This document shows, piece after piece, positions 58,672 through 64,000 of a DNA stretch of 64,000 nucleotides. The stretch comes from Pseudomonas soli. GTDB taxonomy: Bacteria > Pseudomonadota > Gammaproteobacteria > Pseudomonadales > Pseudomonadaceae. The notes under the pieces are model-generated. The model was given only the letters and a program-made list of their open reading frames with translations. It had not been told where the DNA came from and made no database searches. Within the stretch, counting starts at the first letter, position 1. Each line of letters opens with the position of its first letter. The DNA is taken from positions 124,001 to 188,000 of the forward strand of contig NZ_FOEQ01000003.1 of NCBI RefSeq assembly GCF_900110655.1, read 5' to 3'. The position numbers were made by a program, and so were the translations under genes.

Positions 58672-59566
58672 TTTTCATGGCTTCGTGCAAAAGTTTAGTG
58701 TATGCGACTCTTTTCTTTTCTCGCAGCAGCTCTTGCTCATTTTTATTATTTAGCAAGTTGAAATACTTTTCAGCGGTGTGGCATCCCAGAAACACATAGA
58801 TAGGATATTTGTCGCTGGTAGAGATACTGGCATGGGTGAGTCTCGAAATTATTCCCATTTCTTCGTTGATCAGTTTGGAAATATTCAGCTGGGTTTTTTC
58901 GAACGCGCTCATTCGATTTATCATGAGGCTTGCATATGCGACAAAGTCTGCCATTCCATCCTTGATCATCGGGCCGCGATAGTCCAAAAGGTCTGCGACA
59001 AATTTGGCATACATATGACGGTTTGATCCGAATTCTCGCTTTTGACGTCTTGACCATGTGTTAAGCTTGCTGCACTTGGCTAGGTGATTAATTTCGTGCT
59101 TTCTCATTGGTATTGAGCAGGTCGGGCACGTCTCGATTAGAGCGCAGGCATGAGTACTGCACACCTGTACGGAACCCAATACGTGTCTGCGATGAATATA
59201 CGGGCTTCCGCAATTATCCAAGTCTTCGCGAACACAATCTGGACAAACCTTTTCCCAAGTTTTCGGTGTGACGATTGCGGTCGCTCGATGTCGCCCGAGG
59301 GCAGCTATCATAGGATACAAAGTGTGATTGCTTAAGGCTAGGTCCGAAATCTTGTGCTCGTCTAGCAGCTTTGGGTAATAGAATTCTTGATGCGGCCGCC
59401 ACTCTGTTTGCAATCTCCCCAAAGTCTTATTAATTCCGAACCCGATACGAGGTTTCGCTTTTATATAGAAATCTTCAGTTTTCAACGATTTAATGCCTAG
59501 GAGCTCATTGCCACGCTTAAGCGCAGATGCGATATATTCTCCAGGTAATGGTGTGAAAATTTTCAT
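58643..59566 (-). CDS. tniQ: Second, shorter TniQ-family protein
   Basis: A 307-residue TniQ-domain protein in the opposite orientation to tnsABCD. Start FTPLPGEYIASALKRGNELLG recalls the TniQ N-terminus. Zinc ligands C108, C111, C136 and H139 match the tnsD pattern; a second cluster C147-x2-C150 with H161 and C165 follows. Clearly AT-richer than tnsD. It lacks the long TnsD C-terminus, so it probably serves another target route (for example mobile plasmids, a role TnsE fills in Tn7). Own promoter likely in the 59567-59739 gap. Confidence 0.82.
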   Translation of the reverse strand: MKIFTPLPGEYIASALKRGNELLGIKSLKTEDFYIKAKPRIGFGINKTLGRLQTEWRPHQEFYYPKLLDEHKISDLALSNHTLYPMIAALGRHRATAIVTPKTWEKVCPDCVREDLDNCGSPYIHRRHVLGSVQVCSTHACALIETCPTCSIPMRKHEINHLAKCSKLNTWSRRQKREFGSNRHMYAKFVADLLDYRGPMIKDGMADFVAYASLMINRMSAFEKTQLNISKLINEEMGIISRLTHASISTSDKYPIYVFLGCHTAEKYFNLLNNKNEQELLREKKRVAYTKLLHEAMKTNPYRHVSA

Positions 59567-59739
59567 ACAATGATGTTCTGGAAGACGAGTGGTATGGCAT
59601 TTTAGTTAGAAGACACCGGCACTGCATACACATTAGTGATCGTTTTGGGCTAAGGTGTGAAGGTTAAAGGGCGTCGGGCGTGCTTGGGAATCAAAATCGA
59701 TCTAGTCTGGCAGCCAACGCACAAGAGGAGGTCGATGCA

Positions 59740-60210
59740 ATGAATCCTACAAGCACGCCCCCACCTGTTGAATCGCAGGCTTTTGCACCAACGTTCCACT
59801 TGATTCATACCGACCCTGATGAGTTGAGCCAGCTGGAACTCCTGCGTCTTGTCCAAACAGGATTTTTTTTCAGCGACGTGAAATGCATGGTCGAGTCCTC
59901 AAGCCTATTCAAGGCTCGTAACCTTGTCAGGCGAATCACAGGAAGATCGACCAGAAGCGTTCACCGTCTGAGCCATTCCGTTCAGGCCCATCGCCTGGAT
60001 GCCCAGCAGAGCGCGGTGGCGTTTCAATATGCGAAAGGACTGGAGCTTGCGTCGAAGGTATTTGGCTCTCAGATGCTCGCGGAGCAGTGGCTTTGTCGGC
60101 CGTGCGGCCGTTTGATGGGGTTTGTACCCTTCGAGATGCTCGACACGTCGCTCGGATTCAGCGTGGTAGCGGACTATCTTGAGCGCCTTCGCCTGGGTGT
60201 CTATCAGTAG
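59740..60210 (+). CDS. Xre/MbcA/ParS-type antitoxin-domain protein (orphan)
   Basis: A 156-residue protein. The C-terminal 70 residues (YAKGLELASKVFGSQMLAEQ through W, P, G, P, and the ending VADYLERLRLGVYQ) match the DUF2384 / MbcA-ParS toxin-binding domain of RES-Xre systems. A basic middle part (RRITGRSTRSVHR) is like the Xre DNA-binding segment. Start MNPTSTPPPV follows GAGGAGG by 8 bases; the upstream 20 codons are rejected. No RES toxin gene is next to it. It may regulate cargo or tns genes. Confidence 0.75.
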   Translation: MNPTSTPPPVESQAFAPTFHLIHTDPDELSQLELLRLVQTGFFFSDVKCMVESSSLFKARNLVRRITGRSTRSVHRLSHSVQAHRLDAQQSAVAFQYAKGLELASKVFGSQMLAEQWLCRPCGRLMGFVPFEMLDTSLGFSVVADYLERLRLGVYQ

Positions 60211-60273
60211 TGTGCCTGATGGGGAATTGGTATGCCGTGAAGACGCAACGCTACCTCCCTATGCAAGCCGGAC

Positions 60274-60287
60274 TTACAACCTTGTAA
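60274..60287. promoter_or_regulatory. Candidate CopR box upstream of DUF2790 gene
   Basis: TTACAACCTTGTAA is a perfect palindrome with half-sites TTACAA and TTGTAA separated by two bases, about 68 bases before the DUF2790 start. It resembles the CopR/CusR copper boxes (half-site T-x-ACA). A TTGACA hexamer lies at 60304. Confidence 0.6.
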
Positions 60288-60354
60288 TCCCCGTATCACT
60301 CAATTGACAGCGACAAAATCCTAATCTTCAGTCACGTCTATTGGAGTGATTGAA

Positions 60355-60687
60355 ATGAAAGTCATCAAAAGTATCGCGGCCATCCTGGCCATAGTGGCCT
60401 CCTCAACCGCGCTCGCCGAAGGAGGATCCGACCGTCTATACGGGAAGATGATTCAGGCCAATGAGCAAGCTATGCGAGCTTATGCAGCCGCCAATGATAA
60501 GAAGCCACCGGAGGTGATCCATTATCGCTACGGGATGCGGCTCGACGTGGCGAGAGTAATCAGCATGACATCGACCAAGGCGAGCTGTGACGTGATGCCA
60601 GCACAGATGAACTACGAGGATTCCAATGGAGACCTGAAAATCCTTGAGTACCGGACCGCTGGTATCGGTTGCCGGGGCCAGAACTGA
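60355..60687 (+). CDS. DUF2790 small periplasmic protein
   Basis: A 110-residue secreted protein: signal peptide MKVIKSIAAILAIVASSTALA cleaved before EGG, then a mature domain of about 89 residues with two cysteines that may form a disulfide. VIHYRYGMRLDVARVIS and the C-terminal IGCRGQN are typical of DUF2790, a pseudomonad family often found with metal-response genes. ATG 60355 has GGAG 8 bases upstream. A candidate copper box precedes it. Molecular function is unknown. Confidence 0.8.
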   Translation: MKVIKSIAAILAIVASSTALAEGGSDRLYGKMIQANEQAMRAYAAANDKKPPEVIHYRYGMRLDVARVISMTSTKASCDVMPAQMNYEDSNGDLKILEYRTAGIGCRGQN

Positions 60688-60822
60688 GCACGGATCAAGC
60701 GGGCAGGATGCACGCTGATAAAGCCGGATTGAAGCGTCGATTCCGGCGATTGATCGCCTGGTTACCGGCTTTCATGACTGGTGGAGTACGATGAGGATTG
60801 GTAGCTCAGGCAGGAGAGCCCA

Positions 60823-61011
60823 ATGACTGAATCAGCGAGCACCACGGTTAAGTGCCTTGATCCCGGCGACGGCTCCGGCGATGTGATTGTGGAATTACCC
60901 GACGACATTCTGCGCGAGCTCGGAGTCACGACGGGCGACAGGCTCTCCATCGAGCTCATCAACGGCGATATCGTGCTCAAGCCTGTGCGCGAGCGCCGTG
61001 AATCTGATTAG
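60823..61011 (+). CDS. AbrB/MazE-like DNA-binding protein
   Basis: A 62-residue protein with the SpoVT/AbrB swapped-hairpin pattern: VIVELPDDILRELGVTTGD, then LSIELINGDIVLKPV. AGGAGAGCC precedes the ATG. These proteins dimerise and bind DNA, usually as antitoxins of MazF- or PIN-type toxins. No toxin gene follows; only a hairpin and the convergent cop operon do. Confidence 0.75.
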   Translation: MTESASTTVKCLDPGDGSGDVIVELPDDILRELGVTTGDRLSIELINGDIVLKPVRERRESD

Positions 61012-61075
61012 CTGCCCTTTGCAAGCACTCTGTCTCGTCATGTTGAGCTGATGAAGCCTTTCCAGCGGGGGTACA

Positions 61076-61104
61076 GAGGACGGCGTCAGCCTACCGCCGT
61101 CCTC
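61076..61104. terminator. Hairpin between converging AbrB-like gene and cop operon
   Basis: A 10-bp perfect stem, GAGGACGGCG with CGCCGTCCTC, has a 9-base loop. There is no T-run on either side, so termination strength is doubtful. Confidence 0.5.
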
Positions 61105-61116
61105 ATCGTCGGTGCG

Positions 61117-61572
61117 TTATTTGGCTGGATAGTTGGCGACTACTAGGTCCTCGCCGCTTTTGGTTAACCCAATGACTTGGTAGGCATGGCTTACGCCATC
61201 AACCTCCATGCCTGGAGATCCAGCTGGCATTCCTGGTACGGCGATCCCGACCAGATCGTTCCGCCCCCTGAGTTCTCGAACCTGTTCAGCTGGCACGTGG
61301 CCTTCAACAAACCTTCCGTCGATCACAGCTGTGTGGCAGGACGCTAACCGTGGCGCTACGCCCAGCTTCTGTTTCACTGCACTCATGTCCGTCTCAACAT
61401 GGTCGGTCACTTTGAAACCATTGGCTTCCAGGTGCGCGATCCATTTCTTGCAGCAACCGCAGTTCGCGTCTCGGTGAACGTCGATGGACAAAGGCTCGGC
61501 AGCGTAGGACGCTGAGGTCACCAGCAGCCCAGCTATAGCGGCTAGACGAACGAGTATCCGGTTAGTTGGCAT
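61117..61572 (-). CDS. DUF411 metal-binding periplasmic protein
   Basis: A 151-residue secreted protein with a signal peptide ending near SYAAEP. The mature part holds a CGCC motif at 38-41 (NCGCCKKW) plus another Cys and His, typical of DUF411, found beside copper-resistance genes and probably binding copper. Last gene of the cop operon. It overlaps the cytochrome gene by 11 bases. Confidence 0.85.
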   Translation of the reverse strand: MPTNRILVRLAAIAGLLVTSASYAAEPLSIDVHRDANCGCCKKWIAHLEANGFKVTDHVETDMSAVKQKLGVAPRLASCHTAVIDGRFVEGHVPAEQVRELRGRNDLVGIAVPGMPAGSPGMEVDGVSHAYQVIGLTKSGEDLVVANYPAK

Positions 61573-62344
61573 GAGTGTGCTCCTTACCGTCTTTGTGAAC
61601 ATGCGTCTTTGGCGACGATTTCGGATGGGCATCCGAATGGGCTTCGGCCGCATTGTGGTCACCATGATGATCTGCCGCTTGGGCGGCGCCTGCGGGTGCA
61701 GCTCCATGGTCGTGAGCTGCCTGGGCATGATCGTCGTCTGCCGCTTCGTCGTGATCACCATGCTCGGCTTGACCGCTCCCGCCGTGCTGGCCCTCATGGT
61801 TATGCATATCGCTTTCACCGCCGCCGTGCTGGTGGCCACCGCTCGTGGCCACCAAAGCTTTGTACTGTTCGGGATTCATTTGGGGAAGTTGATCCAGGAA
61901 CGCGACGATTCCCCAGATGTACTCGTCACCCATGCTCTTGCCCCAAGCGGGCATGCCGGTGGCTTTGATGCCGTGCTTGATTGTCCAGAATGCGGCAGCC
62001 GGATCGTCTCCGACACCCACCTTGGTGAGGTCAGGTGGCGACGGGTATAGCGCTTGGCTAAGTTCTGTCTTCCCAACGCCAGGGGCGAGGTGGCATCCAA
62101 TGCACATGGCGTTGTAGTTGCCTGCGCCTGCCTTGATCAACGCAGCGTCCTTCAGGTCAGGCACTTCAATGTCTCGCGCTCGAACCTCAATCGAACGGTC
62201 GCGAGCCATCGCGAGAAACGAATGGACAGCCGGGAAGTGAGGATCATCGGCGCCGACATTCACCAAGCCGAAATACGCCGTGCCCAGTACCGCAGCACTT
62301 CCGACAGCACCGGCCACAAGCAGCGTTGTAATTGTTCTTTTCAT
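61562..62344 (-). CDS. Cytochrome c with His-rich C-terminal tail
   Basis: A 260-residue exported protein. Signal anchor MKRTITTLLVAGAVGSAAVL, then a single c-type heme domain with C81-IG-C84-H85 and probable ligand M131. The last 90 residues are almost all His, Ala, Asp, Glu and Gly, with many H pairs, a likely metal-binding tail. It may oxidise or hand electrons to CopA/Cu(I). Follows copB by 10 bases. Confidence 0.87.
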   Translation of the reverse strand: MKRTITTLLVAGAVGSAAVLGTAYFGLVNVGADDPHFPAVHSFLAMARDRSIEVRARDIEVPDLKDAALIKAGAGNYNAMCIGCHLAPGVGKTELSQALYPSPPDLTKVGVGDDPAAAFWTIKHGIKATGMPAWGKSMGDEYIWGIVAFLDQLPQMNPEQYKALVATSGGHQHGGGESDMHNHEGQHGGSGQAEHGDHDEAADDDHAQAAHDHGAAPAGAAQAADHHGDHNAAEAHSDAHPKSSPKTHVHKDGKEHTHAN

Positions 62345-62354
62345 GTTGGAATTC

Positions 62355-63470
62355 TCAGAACCACATCCTGATACCGGCAACGAAGCGTGCCTCATTAACG
62401 TCTCCACCCTCGTCTCGGATGAAGTCAGCGGTGTTGCCGTAGGAGCGGCTCCAGGTAACGCCTATGTACGGGGCAAACTGGCGGACAATTTCATACCGTA
62501 GACGCAGCCCGACTTCGGTATTGGCCAGACCCGAGCCAACACCGCGCTCAGGATCGTTCTTGCCATAGAAGTTCGCCTCAGCCGTGGGCTGCAAAATCAA
62601 GCGATTGGTCAGCAGGATGTCGTATTCGCCTTCAAGACGCGCAGCAGTCTGGCCGTTTTCGCCGATGAACGCCGTAGCTTCGGCCTCGAAGTCATACAAG
62701 GCCATGCCCTGAATACCAAAGGCTGCCCAGGTCTGCGGTGATTCCGGTTTGAAATCCTGACGGACCCCGGCGACCACGTCCCACCAAGGACTGACCGAGC
62801 GCCCGTATAGCAGTTGCAGCTCAGCGTCTTCGGTTACCCCGTTGGTGCGCTCGCCTTCCGAGCGAACCCAGAGTCGATTGATGTCGCCACCTACCCAGCC
62901 AGATGCATCCCAAGCCAGGGTGCTGCCCTCATCGGCGTCCTGGTATTCGAGCTGGTCCAACAGGAAGAAGCTGTTGATTCCGCTGTCGTGCACCTGGTGG
63001 CCACCCAAAGGGGGGAAGGCTGCCTCGCGATCGGCATCAGTGAGCACTGGAATCGGCGTGCGGCTCGTTGTGGTCGGAGAAGTCGCTGAACCATGATTCA
63101 TCTGGGAATGGTCCATCCCCTTCATCGAACCGTGATCCATGCCTTTCATGTTCCCATGGCCCATTTTGCTGTGGTCCATCTTGCTATGGTCCATCGGGCT
63201 GGATTTGCTCTGGCTTTGAGCATGCCCCATCTGGCTGTGATCAACAGGGGCAGGCTGTTTCTGCTGTTTGCTCATCCCCATCTTGCTGTGATCCATCGCC
63301 GGCATCGATTCGGACGGAGCAGCATCCATTTGCATGGAACCGTGCCCCATTTTCGAATGATCCATGCCCGATTGATCCATTTCTTCAGCGGCGAAGCTGG
63401 GCGTTACGCCCAGCATGCCGATTGAAACAGTCAGGGCCAGCAGCGAAGGCCGCCCAAAGCTATTGGCCAT
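62355..63470 (-). CDS. copB: Copper resistance protein CopB
   Basis: A 371-residue outer-membrane copper-binding protein. Signal peptide to about residue 28, then a Met/His-rich segment (repeats such as MDHSKMGH and MDHGSM, residues 30-135) and a C-terminal CopB/PcoB barrel domain ([20 protein letters not shown] onward). The C-terminus ends with aromatic F, as outer-membrane proteins do. Overlaps the gene before it by 11 bases. Confidence 0.93.
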   Translation of the reverse strand: MANSFGRPSLLALTVSIGMLGVTPSFAAEEMDQSGMDHSKMGHGSMQMDAAPSESMPAMDHSKMGMSKQQKQPAPVDHSQMGHAQSQSKSSPMDHSKMDHSKMGHGNMKGMDHGSMKGMDHSQMNHGSATSPTTTSRTPIPVLTDADREAAFPPLGGHQVHDSGINSFFLLDQLEYQDADEGSTLAWDASGWVGGDINRLWVRSEGERTNGVTEDAELQLLYGRSVSPWWDVVAGVRQDFKPESPQTWAAFGIQGMALYDFEAEATAFIGENGQTAARLEGEYDILLTNRLILQPTAEANFYGKNDPERGVGSGLANTEVGLRLRYEIVRQFAPYIGVTWSRSYGNTADFIRDEGGDVNEARFVAGIRMWF

Positions 63471-63783
63471 CTTTCCCTGCCTTAGCTTTGTCGCTGCCGT
63501 GCGATTCCATCATTTTGTCGTGGTCCATGCCTTCCATCGAGCCATGATCCATCCCCTTCATCGAGCCGTGGTCCATACCTTCCATGGAACCATGATCCAT
63601 GCCTTCATGGTTCATCCCCTGGCCCTGCTTGTCCTGCGAGCCTTTGGCTTTACCGGCCTCGGTGGATTTCTGGGAATGCTGATCGTGGTTGTCGCTAGAC
63701 CACGACGACGGGGCATAAACAGCCAACATGCCGACCATCGCAGCAGAGAGGAAAAAGGCGCTTCGTTTCATTGGTTTGCTCAT
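63460..63783 (-). CDS. Small exported Met/His-repeat protein
   Basis: A 107-residue protein with a signal peptide ([20 protein letters not shown]) and tandem units [24 protein letters not shown] and GMDHDKMM over residues 60-92. These are Cu-binding repeats like those in CopB, so it is probably a periplasmic copper buffer. [10 protein letters not shown] is the start, with GGAG 7 bases upstream. Lies between copA and copB; such stand-alone repeat proteins are less common than the repeats inside CopA/CopB. Confidence 0.8.
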   Translation of the reverse strand: MSKPMKRSAFFLSAAMVGMLAVYAPSSWSSDNHDQHSQKSTEAGKAKGSQDKQGQGMNHEGMDHGSMEGMDHGSMKGMDHGSMEGMDHDKMMESHGSDKAKAGKDGQ

Positions 63784-63797
63784 CTCAAATCTCCAGT

Positions 63798-64000
63798 TCA
63801 TTCGTCCACACGGACTTCTCGGAACATGCCCATTTCCATGTGGAACAGTAGGTGACAGTGATAGGCCCAACGTCCCAAGGCATCTGCGGTGACGCGATAG
63901 CTTCGTTTTGAGCCAGGTGGCATGTCGATGGTGTGCTTGCGAACCATGAAGTCGCCGTTCTCGTCCTCCAGATCACTCCACATACCGTGGAGATGGATGG
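63798..64000 (-). CDS. copA: Copper resistance multicopper oxidase CopA, C-terminal part only
   Basis: Only the last 66 codons are inside the window. IHLHGMW and HCHLLFHMEMGM are the copper-binding motifs at the end of multicopper oxidases of the CopA/PcoA type, which oxidise Cu(I) in the periplasm. First visible gene of the cop operon; its start and promoter lie beyond 64,000. Confidence 0.92.
   Translation of the reverse strand, partial: IHLHGMWSDLEDENGDFMVRKHTIDMPPGSKRSYRVTADALGRWAYHCHLLFHMEMGMFREVRVDE

Larger units (their letters stand above)
52418..64000. mobile_element. Tn7-like transposon with copper-resistance cargo (right part)
   Basis: Begins with TGTTTTTG at attTn7, followed by three tandem 17-bp repeats. 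It carries tnsA-tnsB-tnsC-tnsD running inward from the glmS side, as in Tn7, and a second tniQ. Cargo is antitoxin-like proteins and a cop operon. Base composition is lower in GC than the host through the tns genes. The far end and most of the remaining cargo lie beyond 64,000; no inverted copy of the repeat was seen inside the window. Confidence 0.85.

Overview
The window is a GC-rich gammaproteobacterial chromosome segment. Gene content and order point to the Pseudomonas putida group: dnaA-dnaN-recF-gyrB on one side of the origin, rpmH-rnpA-yidD-yidC-mnmE-mnmG-rsmG-parA-parB-atp-glmU-glmR-glmS on the other, REP elements of the P. putida type, and protein sequences that read as putida-group orthologues. 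This is inferred from the sequence alone; no database was searched.

Layout. 1-15.3 kb is conserved housekeeping: tail of a quinone reductase, tsaC, dprA, def-fmt-rsmB-trkA, an acyltransferase, tag, glyQS, gmhB, plsC. A lower-GC hypothetical gene (1664-2659) interrupts it. 15.5-19.9 kb holds an MFS transporter and a GMC oxidoreductase opposite a LysR regulator. 19.9-24.5 kb is a reactive-sulfur module: TSUP exporter, sulfide:quinone oxidoreductase and persulfide dioxygenase, divergent from a sigma-54 activator that has the FisR cysteine spacing, with a sigma-54 promoter and an upstream repeat array in between. 24.6-25.3 kb is a frameshifted lipoprotein gene. 25.4-32 kb is gyrB-recF-dnaN-dnaA and oriC (five perfect DnaA boxes), with three parS palindromes. 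32-41 kb is rpmH to parB, with a second DnaA-box/AT-rich region before mnmG. 40.9-48.2 kb is the complete atpIBEFHAGDC operon. 48.3-52.4 kb is glmU-glmR-glmS.

From 52,418, exactly 25 bp past the glmS stop, to the window edge lies a Tn7-like transposon in attTn7. It has a three-copy 17-bp repeat array at its glmS-proximal end, tnsA-tnsB-tnsC-tnsD running inward, and a second shorter tniQ convergent with tnsD. No tnsE is seen. The cargo begins with an orphan Xre/MbcA/ParS-type antitoxin-domain protein, then a small periplasmic DUF2790 protein behind a perfect TTACAA-CC-TTGTAA palindrome (candidate CopR box) and an AbrB-like protein. On the opposite strand is a copper-resistance operon: copA (cut by the window edge), a Met/His-repeat protein, copB, a cytochrome c with a His-rich tail, and a DUF411 protein. 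The far end of the element is outside the window.

The most interesting items are the two-TniQ Tn7-like copper element with its end array, the orphan antitoxin domain, the sulfur-sensing regulatory region, and the duplicated origin-like architecture around dnaA and mnmG.
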